Below are positions 1-7,866 of a DNA stretch of 64,000 bases, one piece after another (positions within the stretch are counted from its first letter, which is position 1; each line of letters opens with the position of its first letter). The position numbers were made by a program, and so were the translations under genes. This DNA is from Pedosphaera sp. (GTDB taxonomy: Bacteria > Verrucomicrobiota > Verrucomicrobiia > Limisphaerales > Pedosphaeraceae), in NCBI GenBank assembly GCA_028293285.1, contig JAQGPC010000145.1, positions 1 to 64,000 of the forward strand, in the 5' to 3' direction. The notes beneath the pieces are model-generated. The model saw only the letters and a list, made by a program, of their open reading frames with translations, was not told where the DNA came from and made no database searches.

Positions 1-834
1 CCAGAGGACGACACTCACTCCTGGTTGATCGAGCGCCCAGCGCACCGCAAGGGCGAGCAGACTTTTGCCGTACCGGTTACGCGCGAGCTCTTTGAGCCGG
101 TCGACCGCCGCAAGATACTGCGCGAAACGCGGCGGTTGAAACTTGGGATCTGTCCTGCGCAAATCATCCTCTCCAAACCGGGTGTCCGCATCAATCTGGC
201 CGGTGAGCAGTCCCCGGCACAGCACCTCGTAAACAAGTGTGGCCACACCATGCTCATGGCACCATGCAATAATGCCTTCGGCGGCGCGCTCAAATATATT
301 ATAGGGCGGCTGTGCGGAAGCGAGCGGGGCGACGCGTCGAAAACGTTCCATCTCGCCCTCTGAATAATTGGACACCCCGATGGCGCGGATTTTCCCTTTC
401 CGCTTGAGTTCCAGCATCGCTTCAGCGGTTTCTTCGATGGGGACAAGCGGGTCGGGCCAATGCACCTGATAAAGGTCGATGTAATCCGTCTGCAAGCGTC
501 TGAGCGAAGCCTCAATCTCTTCGAAGATCCGTTCGCGCGTTGCGATCCGAAATATTGTGTCACCGCGCCATTCAAGGCCGACCTTCGTGGCAATGATCAT
601 CTGCTCGCGACCACCCCGTTCAGCCACTGCCCGGCCGACAACTTCTTCCGCGTGGCCGTCGCCATAGACGGGTGCCGTATCGATGAGATTGATCCCACGG
701 TCAAGCGCGGAATGAATGGTGCGAATCGACTCAGCGTCGTCAGTGTGTCCCCAGGAAATTCCTCCCATGGCCCAGGTTCCGAGGCCGACGCGTGATGCCT
801 TGATCGGAATATCAGGAATTGAAACATGTTCCAT
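1..834 (-). CDS. Aldo/keto reductase, C-terminus cut by window edge
   Basis: The reverse strand from the ATG at 834 is open to base 1 (278 codons), so the gene's 3' end lies outside the window. The translation starts MEHVSIPDIPIKASRVGLGTW and carries the aldo/keto reductase tetrad residues in order: Asp and Tyr in DTAPVYG, Lys in ATKVG and His in YQVHW, followed by IGVSNYSEGEM. Family members reduce aldehydes or ketones with NADPH in the cytoplasm; the substrate cannot be read from sequence. No partner gene is visible inside the window. The family call is firm, the physiological role unknown. Confidence 0.9.
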   Translation of the reverse strand, partial: MEHVSIPDIPIKASRVGLGTWAMGGISWGHTDDAESIRTIHSALDRGINLIDTAPVYGDGHAEEVVGRAVAERGGREQMIIATKVGLEWRGDTIFRIATRERIFEEIEASLRRLQTDYIDLYQVHWPDPLVPIEETAEAMLELKRKGKIRAIGVSNYSEGEMERFRRVAPLASAQPPYNIFERAAEGIIAWCHEHGVATLVYEVLCRGLLTGQIDADTRFGEDDLRRTDPKFQPPRFAQYLAAVDRLKELARNRYGKSLLALAVRWALDQPGVSVVLW

Positions 835-1204
835 ATGAAAGCTATCTCCGTTTACTGTTTAAGTTCCTTCCCACTAAAACGTTCCCTCTGAGTCCTCGCC
901 TTTCAAGGGTGATTTCACGGTTGAGGCCATTGAAGCGCCGAAAGGACGGAATTCTCCGTGCATGGGGCGCACCAGCTGCGCGAATGGGACCAGCATGTTC
1001 GTACGTCATTCGAGGTCTGGGTGAGCCATGGCGTGTTGTACTTCTGAATGACAGCATTCGGGTTGAGTTTTCGAGGCCTGAACGTGTGTTATGGTTATGA
1101 TGAAGAGTGGTTGGCAAGGAAGATTTGCTGAGAAGGATTGCTCGTATCTGAGAGGCCGAGGCGAGATGCGCGATGCTGGATGCGGCATAAAGGAGAAATG
1201 AATT
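835..1204. other. Intergenic region, divergent promoters expected
   Basis: This 370-base gap lies between the leftward aldo/keto reductase and the rightward SDR gene. It has no reading frame with recognisable homology. The only clear signal is an AAAGGAG Shine-Dalgarno sequence just before the SDR start at 1205. Promoters for both genes are presumably here, but I could not assign -35/-10 boxes with confidence. Confidence 0.5.
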
Positions 1205-2026
1205 ATGAATGAGAAGAAGACCGTGTTGATAACGGGTGTCTCCTCTGGCATTGGCCTGGAGACGGCACAACTGTTGGCCGAACGGGGTTTTCGTGTTTTT
1301 GGAACGGTGCGAAACCATCGTCCCGCCGGCGTGATTGCCGGGGTTGAGATGGTGCGGATGGATGTGACGGACGAGGCGAGTGTGAAGGAAGCCGTGCAAT
1401 CCGTATTGCAGCAGGCCGGCCAGATTCACGCATTGGTAAACAATGCCGGTTACGCGCTGGCCGGCGCGTTGGAGGAAACGAGCATCGGGGAAGCGCAGCA
1501 GCAGTTTGACACCAATTTCTTCGGAGTGCTGCGGGTGATCCAGGCCGTCCTTCCAACGATGCGACAGCAGGGTTACGGTCGCATTGTGAACATGAGTTCG
1601 CTGGCAGGTCTCGTTCCTCTGCCTTACCGAGGCATTTATGCCGCGAGCAAGCACGCACTGGAGGGCTACACCGAAGCGCTGGACCACGAGATCAGGCAAT
1701 TCGGGGTTCGGGCTTTGCTGGTCGAGCCCTCTTTCACGAAGACCGATATCGAAAGTCGCGGCAGGACCACATCCATTGCTCTGGGTGCTTACGCGAAACA
1801 AAAACAACGAGTGACAGATACCATTATGCACCAAGTCGCTCAAGGAGACGACCCCCGCGCCGTCGCCGAGGTTGTTTACCGTGCTCTCACTGCTGGGTCG
1901 CCCCGTTCGCGTTATCCAGTCGGCGGTGGCATTGCGTTGAGCCGATTGCGGCGCTTCGTCCCGGACCGGATGTTTGACAAGACGTTTTCCAAACGGTTTC
2001 AACTTGATGAACCCGTCCGGAGGTGA
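1205..2026 (+). CDS. Short-chain dehydrogenase/reductase (classical SDR)
   Basis: A 273-aa Rossmann-fold oxidoreductase. The cofactor motif TGVSSGIG is at residues 10-17, NNAG follows near residue 80, and the catalytic pair Tyr145/Lys149 is in YAASK with an upstream Ser in MSSLAG. An AAAGGAG ribosome-binding site sits just ahead of the ATG. The sequence resembles SDRs annotated as 'oxidoreductase' acting on steroids or short ketones, but the substrate is not predictable. It is transcribed alone. A 428-codon opposite-strand frame covering it is a shadow. Confidence 0.92.
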   Translation: MNEKKTVLITGVSSGIGLETAQLLAERGFRVFGTVRNHRPAGVIAGVEMVRMDVTDEASVKEAVQSVLQQAGQIHALVNNAGYALAGALEETSIGEAQQQFDTNFFGVLRVIQAVLPTMRQQGYGRIVNMSSLAGLVPLPYRGIYAASKHALEGYTEALDHEIRQFGVRALLVEPSFTKTDIESRGRTTSIALGAYAKQKQRVTDTIMHQVAQGDDPRAVAEVVYRALTAGSPRSRYPVGGGIALSRLRRFVPDRMFDKTFSKRFQLDEPVRR

Positions 2027-2233
2027 AAACCGCTGCCGACTGCGCCGGGCGCAAAAGCAGGTGTCCACCCCATTGAGATGAATCCGGGTTTCTGAAAGCA
2101 TGGCAGGACGTTTCGGGAGTCGTATCAAGCCATGGCGGAATGTTTCGCGTCCTAATTAGTACGAACCTTGCTGCCAAACCCGACAGGCTGCCCCCCGGCC
2201 GCCTTCCTCACAGTTGTGCAATTGGAGCAACTT

Positions 2234-3658
2234 ATGAACACCGCGACACGCATCAAGCAATTAACCATACTGGCGCTCACGACGGCCTGTGCCGCCTTAT
2301 TGATCGTCAACCCACGCGCAGACGCGCAGCAGCCGCCTCCGCAACAGCCCACGCCCGAGGATCGGAGCCTCTCTTCATACTACTTTCCGCTGGTTGTGGA
2401 GCCTTTCGATGTGGTGCGAGCGCGGGATAAGGAGGCGAAGCCGCGCGTGATGGCCGATCACCAGAAGCTGCTCGACGAGCGTTACGACCTGCGACGTCAC
2501 GTTGACGAGAGAGTAAGCATGACGCGCGGCAAGCCGATCCCGGTGGGGCCGACGGCGAAGCTCAAGAACGGCGTGACCTGGGAACAGCTTGGACGGATGT
2601 CGCCGGATGAGATCCGGGAGAAAGGGGCATTCCCTTATCTGCCCCTGCCGCATGTCAACCACCCGGTGGGCGGCATGGTTTTCACGCAAATCCAGATCAA
2701 GGCAGTGCCCCGGCTGGAACGCTTCGACCTGGACTTTGACCTGCCGGACTGGTTCCTGCCGGAGTTTCCCCCGGCGATGTTTCTGACGACCAGGAAGGAC
2801 CTCGGCGATGTTTCCCGAGGGCAACTGATCACCCTCACGAATTTCTTCGAGCTCTTCAATGGCATTCTCAATCCCAAGCAGCTTGAGGGCCTGCGCCTGC
2901 TGCTCACTCAGTTTCCCCAGCAGCAGTTCAATGTCACCGATGATCGCAAGACGGAAAGGGCCGACGGGATGCAGGGTATCGCCTGCTTTGATTGCCATAT
3001 CAATGGCCACACCTCGGGAGCCTTTCATCTGGTGGGGGACATCCGGCCGGAGGCCAATCGCCGCCGCATTGAGACGACCACTCTGCGCGGCGTCAACATC
3101 CAACGTTTGTTCGGGTCGCAAAGAGCGCTTAAGACGGTCGAAGACTTCACTGAGTTCGAACAACGCGCCGCCTATTTTGATGGCGATCCGGTCATCGCCA
3201 CCAAGAAGGGCGTGAACGTTCTGGAGCGCGGATCGCAGGTACACTTCATGGCGGAGATGCAGGAGATACTCGATTTTCCGCCTGCACCAAAACTCAATAT
3301 TTTGGGACGGCTGGATCGATCGAAGGCAACTGAAAGTGAGGCGCGCGGCGAAGATCTCTTCTTCGGCAAAGCCAACTGCGTGGCCTGCCACGTGCCGCCC
3401 TTTTACACGGACAATCTGATGCATGACCTCGCGGTCGAAAGATTCTTCAAACCACATGTGGAAAACGGCATGATGATGACCGCGCAGGGGCCACTTAAGA
3501 CTTTTCCCCTTCGTGGCATCAAGGAATCACCGCCGTACCTTCATGACGGGCGGCTGTTAACGCTCGAAGATACGGTCGAGTTTTTCAATCTGATCCAGCA
3601 GATTGGCCTGACGCAGCAAGAGAAGACCAATCTCGTCGCTTTCCTGCGTGTCTTGTAA
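2234..3658 (+). CDS. Secreted di-heme cytochrome, MauG/cytochrome c peroxidase-like
   Basis: A 474-aa protein with an N-terminal signal peptide (hydrophobic stretch to about residue 24, ending ADAQQ), so it is periplasmic. Two c-type heme motifs are present, CFDCH at residues 251-255 and CVACH at 382-386, in the layout of the di-heme peroxidase/MauG superfamily; LRGIKESPPYLHDGR near the C-terminus fits the second heme domain. Such proteins reduce peroxides or oxidise protein substrates. The chosen ATG at 2234 follows a GGAG; an upstream in-frame ATG would add a run unlike a signal peptide. Related proteins are sometimes labelled 'cytochrome B6'. No partner gene is adjacent. Confidence 0.85.
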   Translation: MNTATRIKQLTILALTTACAALLIVNPRADAQQPPPQQPTPEDRSLSSYYFPLVVEPFDVVRARDKEAKPRVMADHQKLLDERYDLRRHVDERVSMTRGKPIPVGPTAKLKNGVTWEQLGRMSPDEIREKGAFPYLPLPHVNHPVGGMVFTQIQIKAVPRLERFDLDFDLPDWFLPEFPPAMFLTTRKDLGDVSRGQLITLTNFFELFNGILNPKQLEGLRLLLTQFPQQQFNVTDDRKTERADGMQGIACFDCHINGHTSGAFHLVGDIRPEANRRRIETTTLRGVNIQRLFGSQRALKTVEDFTEFEQRAAYFDGDPVIATKKGVNVLERGSQVHFMAEMQEILDFPPAPKLNILGRLDRSKATESEARGEDLFFGKANCVACHVPPFYTDNLMHDLAVERFFKPHVENGMMMTAQGPLKTFPLRGIKESPPYLHDGRLLTLEDTVEFFNLIQQIGLTQQEKTNLVAFLRVL

Positions 3659-3752
3659 GGAGGAGCACGCCAAGCCATGTGCATGCTCAGTAACCATGGT
3701 CAGCCGCCACCGATCTCAACCAACATCAGGGAACCCATCGTACAAACCTCGT

Positions 3753-4682
3753 TCAGAAAGACCTTGCAGGCTTTGGTTTGGCTCCCGACGCCCCGTCTGA
3801 AATCTCGCGCAAGATTTCGCAAAATTTTTCTCCGGCGGGCGTCACGTCACCCTTGGTGGCGCGGGCGATGCCGATGGACGCTACTTCCGTCGTGCCGGTG
3901 AGCGGGCGGAATAGCAGGCGTTTGCCTGCCACGTGTTTGAAGATCGGGGTCACCAACGCGAGGCCGCGTCCGGCTTCCACTTCGGTTATCAGCGAACTGG
4001 CGCTGTCGCATTCTACCGCGATGCGCGGTTTGGTGGGGAAGGAGGCGAAGAGCCGGTCGAGGAAGCGATAAGACTCGGGGTAGTCTTTTCGGCGGAAAGT
4101 GACCAGCGGTTCGGCAGCCAGCTTTTCCAACGCGATGGATTTCATCCGGGCGAAGGGATGCGCAGCGGTCATCGCCACGCACAACGGGTAGGTGCGCAGA
4201 ACTTCAAACTGGATGCCTGCGGTCTGGTCGCCGGTGGGTGGGACCATGATTGCGAGTTCCAGCGTGGCGTTTCGCAGGCCGGCGAGCAGCTCATCGGTGG
4301 AGAGGTCATGCAGCAACACTTTCACGCGGGGTACCGCTTTTTGAAACGCCGTAAGCGCTGGCGGCAGTATCTCCACTGTCGGAGACGGCGCGTAGCCGAC
4401 GTGCAACTCGCCATATTCGCCGCGAGCCAGCGCACGGACCTTTTCCACTGATTCATCGGCGCGCTTCAACAACTCGCGCACTTCTTCCAGAAAGAGTTTT
4501 CCCTCGCCCGTGAGCGTTACGCCGCGTGGACTGCGGCGCAGGAGGTCCACCCCGATTTCATCCTCCAGGTCCTGCACCTGGCGGCTCAAGGCGGGTTGGG
4601 CGACCCGAAGCTGCGCAGAGGCCTTGGTGAAGTTCAAGGCTTCACCCACGGCTAGAAAATATCGAAGATGCCGGAGTTCCAT
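3753..4682 (-). CDS. LysR-family transcriptional regulator
   Basis: A 309-aa protein with an N-terminal winged HTH (residues 1-60; MELRHLRYFLAVGEALNFTKAS then QPALSRQVQDLE), followed by a LysR substrate-binding domain from about residue 88. It is divergent from the SDR/FMN-reductase/DoxX operon starting at 4827, the classic arrangement in which a LysR protein controls the neighbouring operon and itself. The inducer is unknown; the quinone/flavin-type targets suggest a redox-active or electrophilic compound (inference). Confidence 0.93.
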   Translation of the reverse strand: MELRHLRYFLAVGEALNFTKASAQLRVAQPALSRQVQDLEDEIGVDLLRRSPRGVTLTGEGKLFLEEVRELLKRADESVEKVRALARGEYGELHVGYAPSPTVEILPPALTAFQKAVPRVKVLLHDLSTDELLAGLRNATLELAIMVPPTGDQTAGIQFEVLRTYPLCVAMTAAHPFARMKSIALEKLAAEPLVTFRRKDYPESYRFLDRLFASFPTKPRIAVECDSASSLITEVEAGRGLALVTPIFKHVAGKRLLFRPLTGTTEVASIGIARATKGDVTPAGEKFCEILREISDGASGAKPKPARSF

Positions 4683-4696
4683 CGCTGAGTTCCATT

Positions 4697-4711
4697 ATGC
4701 CGAAAAAGCAT
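4697..4711. promoter_or_regulatory. Candidate LysR box (T-N11-A palindrome)
   Basis: ATGC-N7-GCAT forms a perfect short palindrome with the T-N11-A spacing typical of LysR-family sites. It lies 15 bases upstream of the LysR start codon in the divergent intergenic region 4683-4826. Its position suits autoregulation. The match is short, so this is a suggestion only. Confidence 0.4.
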
Positions 4712-4826
4712 GGCTGCGCAAGGAATACGGTATTGGGCTAATTTAAAGCGGGGAGGTAAATCATAATGCAGATGGACAAGACATCGGGGCAGATAGCAAA
4801 CAGACGCTGAACAGAAACAAACGATT

Positions 4827-5582
4827 ATGCGCGCAAACATCACCAGGAAACTGGCAGGCAAAGTGGCGCTGGTCACCGGCGGTTCACGCGGTATCGGCGC
4901 GGCAATCGCCAAACGACTCGCCGCCGACGGCGCGGCGGTCGCCCTAACTTACAGCGCATCCCCGGCGAAGGCTGATGAAGTCGTTCGCTCGATCAAGGCG
5001 GCGGGCGGAAAAGCGCTGGCGATCAAAGCGGACGCCGCCGACACGGAGGCTGTCCGGCTGGCGGTGGCGAAAACCATCGGCACATTCGGGGGCATTGATA
5101 TTCTCGTGAACAACGCGGGCGCTCTCGCCATCGCGCCGATTGAGCAATTCTCGCTGGAGGATTTTGAGAAGTTGATCGCCGTGAATGTGCGGGGCTTGTT
5201 CGTCGCGACCCAGGAAGCCGCGCGACATCTGCGTGAAGACGGTCGCATCATCCACATCGGCAGCACCAATAGTGAGCGCATGCCCTTTGTCGGCGGTTCG
5301 GTCTATGCACTCACCAAGGGAGCGGTTGCCGGTTTCACGAAGGGACTTGCCCGCGATCTCGGCCCGCGCGGCATCACTGTTAACAACGTCCAGCCTGGGC
5401 CGATTGATACCGACATGAACCCGGCGAATACTGACTTTGCCTGCGACACAGTTCCCTTCACCGCCCTCCTGCGCTATGGCCAGCCAGACGAGATCGCCAG
5501 CTTCGTTGCGTATCTCGCCAGCCCCGAAGCCAGCTTCATCACTGGCGCGAGCCTGCTGGCCGATGGAGGTTACGCAGCCTGA
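4827..5582 (+). CDS. SDR oxidoreductase (FabG-like)
   Basis: A 251-aa short-chain dehydrogenase with TGGSRGIG at about residues 17-24, NNAG near 93, a Ser in IHIGSTNS and the catalytic Tyr/Lys in YALTK, ending with the FabG-like SFITGASLLADGGY. It is the first gene of a probable operon with an FMN reductase (5649) and a DoxX protein (6263), divergent from the LysR gene. Fatty-acid FabG is unlikely in this setting; a ketone or quinone reductase is more probable. Confidence 0.92.
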   Translation: MRANITRKLAGKVALVTGGSRGIGAAIAKRLAADGAAVALTYSASPAKADEVVRSIKAAGGKALAIKADAADTEAVRLAVAKTIGTFGGIDILVNNAGALAIAPIEQFSLEDFEKLIAVNVRGLFVATQEAARHLREDGRIIHIGSTNSERMPFVGGSVYALTKGAVAGFTKGLARDLGPRGITVNNVQPGPIDTDMNPANTDFACDTVPFTALLRYGQPDEIASFVAYLASPEASFITGASLLADGGYAA

Positions 5583-5648
5583 AATTTGAGAATGGAAAAC
5601 AAGAGTCATCAACAACTAAACAGCTATTCACCTGACAACATCAAAATT

Positions 5649-6212
5649 ATGGAAGCACTTAAAATCGCCATCATCATCGGAAGTACCCGGCCCGGCCGCA
5701 ACGGCGAAGCCGTGGCCAAATGGGTTAACGAAATCGCACAAAAGCGTGCCGACGCCGAATTCGAACTCGTGGACATCAAAGACTTCAACCTGCCGCTCCT
5801 GGACGAGCCGGCACCGCCCTCAATGGGGCAATACAGTAAGCCTCACACCAAAGCATGGGCTGCCAAGATCGGCTCTTTCGATGGTTATATCTTCGTCACT
5901 CCGGAGTACAACCACGGCATTTCTGGCGCGCTCAAGAACGCGATTGATTTTCTGTTCGCTGAGTGGAACAACAAGGCGGCTGGTTTTGTCGGCTACGGCG
6001 GCGTCGGCGGGGCGCGCGCGGTCGAGCAGCTACGCCTGGTGCTGGCCGAGGTGCAAATGGCCACCGTGCGGAACCAGGTCTTGCTTTCCTTATTTACCGA
6101 CTTCGAAAACTTCAGCGTCTTCAAGCCGGAGTCCCGGCAAGAGAAGTCGGTCAATGCCATGTTCGACCAGGTCATCGCCTGGGGCGGCGCGTTGAAAACG
6201 TTGCGGAAGTAG
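5649..6212 (+). CDS. NADPH-dependent FMN reductase (NAD(P)H:quinone/azo reductase type)
   Basis: A 187-aa flavodoxin-like protein. GSTRPGRNGE near the N-terminus binds FMN phosphate, and PEYNHGISGALKNAIDFL is the conserved FMN ring-binding motif of the NADPH-dependent FMN reductase family. The ATG at 5649 puts the first beta strand (LKIAIIIGS) right at the start; an upstream ATG at 5586 would add 21 non-conserved residues. It sits 66 bases after the SDR and before DoxX, a common detoxification trio. Confidence 0.9.
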   Translation: MEALKIAIIIGSTRPGRNGEAVAKWVNEIAQKRADAEFELVDIKDFNLPLLDEPAPPSMGQYSKPHTKAWAAKIGSFDGYIFVTPEYNHGISGALKNAIDFLFAEWNNKAAGFVGYGGVGGARAVEQLRLVLAEVQMATVRNQVLLSLFTDFENFSVFKPESRQEKSVNAMFDQVIAWGGALKTLRK

Positions 6213-6262
6213 CAAGCATAAGGCGCTGAAAAGCAACCAATCACTTAACACGAATCGAAATT

Positions 6263-6739
6263 ATGAAAACACTGCTCACATTGTTGAAAACAAACGACGG
6301 CATTACGCCGCTCATCGCGCGACTCACGCTCGGTCTGGTAATGTTTCCGCACGGCGCGCAAAAAGTGTTCGGCTGGTTCGGCGGCTACGGATTTAGCGCC
6401 ACGATGAACTCCTTCACCGGGCAAATGCACATACCGGCGTTGTTTGCTTTTCTTGCCATCGCCGCTGAATTCGCCGGATCACTCGGACTTATTACCGGGT
6501 TCCTCAGCCGCGTTGCGGCGCTTGGCATTGCCGTGAACATGCTCGCGGCCATGCTCATGGTCCACGCCCCGCATGGATTCTTTATGAACTGGGCCGGCAA
6601 TCAAAAAGGTGAAGGATTCGAGTATCACCTCCTCGCCTTCGGCCTTGCGCTCGTAGTGATTATTTCGGGCGGTGGCAAATGGTCCGTTGACCGGCTGCTG
6701 GCCGGACGTCTCGAAGTTCAACCTGTGAAACACGATTGA
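6263..6739 (+). CDS. DoxX family membrane protein
   Basis: A 158-aa protein with about four transmembrane helices and the DoxX-family opening LIARLTLGLVMFPHGAQKVFGWFGG. DoxX proteins are inner-membrane proteins linked to thiol/redox stress in several bacteria, without a firm biochemical role. It is the last gene of the LysR-linked operon, 50 bases after the FMN reductase. Confidence 0.88.
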   Translation: MKTLLTLLKTNDGITPLIARLTLGLVMFPHGAQKVFGWFGGYGFSATMNSFTGQMHIPALFAFLAIAAEFAGSLGLITGFLSRVAALGIAVNMLAAMLMVHAPHGFFMNWAGNQKGEGFEYHLLAFGLALVVIISGGGKWSVDRLLAGRLEVQPVKHD

Positions 6740-6806
6740 AGTTACTGACAAAAACGGCTGCCAACGTTGCGCCTTTGGGTTTCGTCTGGCCGTCAGGCAA
6801 ATCGCT

Positions 6807-7583
6807 TTAATTACACCAGCCAGCCGCAATGCCGTCCCATAACAACAGCCGCTGCTCCAATGCGAAAATGGCTGCTTTACGCGCTTCCTGCCACCGTTGC
6901 TCGTCCTGGCCACAAAGGTCTGCCACCATTTGCTCGCCCAGTTTGGCGTGGTGGTCGCCGTCCAGTTGGATATGGCGGTCAAGATAGTAGCGAAGCAGGC
7001 CAACTCGACCGGGAAATTGTTGCGCGAGATTGGTCACCAGTTGACCGAACATGGACGGGATCAAATCCTCTCGCCCGTAAGTAAAGGCAGCGGCCACTTC
7101 ATGATCCTTGCCGGTGGTCAGGATCTCAAAGGTTGCGGCGACAAATCGTCGCGCACAGTCGGGAGCACTCACGGTCGTCAAAGCTGTCGGCACCGGCACC
7201 CCCTTTCGAAGTTGGTCGATGAAGCGTTCCGCAGGTTTAATGTCCGCCCCGGCTTCCCGCATGGCGGCCAGGTAAAGTTCAAAATGACTGCACACGCTGC
7301 CGTCGCTCGCGCGGTCGCTTTCTTCCCCCAGAACAATTTCGTTAATGAGCCCACGGACAGCCGCATTCCCCCGAGGCACCCATGGGACCTCTACGCAGGT
7401 CAGGCGCCTTTGCAATTCCTTGAGCAGTGACATGAAATCCCATACGGCATAGACATGATGTTCCATGAAGCGAACGAGGTCGGTTGGGGACTGCAACCGC
7501 CCATATAGACCATGGTTCAGGAGCTTTTGCCGCAGCGGCTCAATGGCGCTTGCGATGGTTTGCGATGATGAAACAGATGGCAT
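6807..7583 (-). CDS. DUF3050 family protein (heme-oxygenase-like fold)
   Basis: A 258-aa protein matching the DUF3050 family by its N-terminal signature (LLNHGLYGRLQSPTDLVRFM and HHVYAVWDFMSLLK) and histidines and acidic residues along the helices (HFELY, GREDLIP, DRHIQLDGDHH). The family belongs to the TenA/heme-oxygenase-like superfamily, whose members may bind di-iron; the reaction is unknown. Its start lies just after the broken end of an xdhC-like remnant, so the two were probably brought together by a deletion. Confidence 0.85.
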   Translation of the reverse strand: MPSVSSSQTIASAIEPLRQKLLNHGLYGRLQSPTDLVRFMEHHVYAVWDFMSLLKELQRRLTCVEVPWVPRGNAAVRGLINEIVLGEESDRASDGSVCSHFELYLAAMREAGADIKPAERFIDQLRKGVPVPTALTTVSAPDCARRFVAATFEILTTGKDHEVAAAFTYGREDLIPSMFGQLVTNLAQQFPGRVGLLRYYLDRHIQLDGDHHAKLGEQMVADLCGQDEQRWQEARKAAIFALEQRLLLWDGIAAGWCN

Positions 7584-7635
7584 CAGGCAAGGACTTTAAC
7601 ATGGCTATGCAATCCCGCAACCAGTAGAGCCGAGG

Positions 7636-7809
7636 GAGGCAGCCGCCGCTCAAGTTCCCCGCTGGTTCTCCGTCCTCTCGCATCAACATCCGCGCGCCGG
7701 GACGCCGGTAGGCCGAGCCTTCAACGCACACGACCGTCGCAAGCGCGGTTTGCACCTGGTCGCGTCTGGCGCGCAGGTAGGCTTCCACGATAGCTCGCGC
7801 TTCTTTCAT
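7636..7809 (-). pseudogene. Truncated XdhC/PaoD-type molybdenum cofactor chaperone
   Basis: The reverse strand from 7809 encodes 58 residues clearly like the N-terminus of XdhC/CoxI proteins (ALATVVCVEGSAYRRPGARM, then GNLSGGCL). Directly after the conserved GGCL, homology stops; the frame runs on to 7540 through unrelated sequence into the DUF3050 gene. Full-length family members are about 250-380 aa and have a C-terminal Rossmann domain, absent here. It is the fourth gene of the aldehyde oxidoreductase operon, where paoD sits in E. coli. The enzyme probably relies on another chaperone or is poorly matured (inference). Confidence 0.75.
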
Positions 7810-7866
7810 TTGGTGAGATTCCTGAAGATGGCCGCTCTCATTGAAGTTCGGAATGGTTCCAGGGTT

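Noticed and set aside
597-827. Short minus-strand frames within the first 830 bases as separate genes
   Set aside because: A different minus-strand frame, open from 834 to the window edge, encodes a clear aldo/keto reductase.
842-2128. Open frame of 428 codons on the minus strand opposite the first SDR gene
   Set aside because: The plus strand has a complete SDR with all catalytic motifs; the opposite translation has no recognisable domain and looks like codon-bias shadow.
2375-3457. Open frame of 360 codons on the minus strand opposite the di-heme cytochrome
   Set aside because: It is antisense to a gene with signal peptide and two heme motifs, and its product shows no family resemblance.
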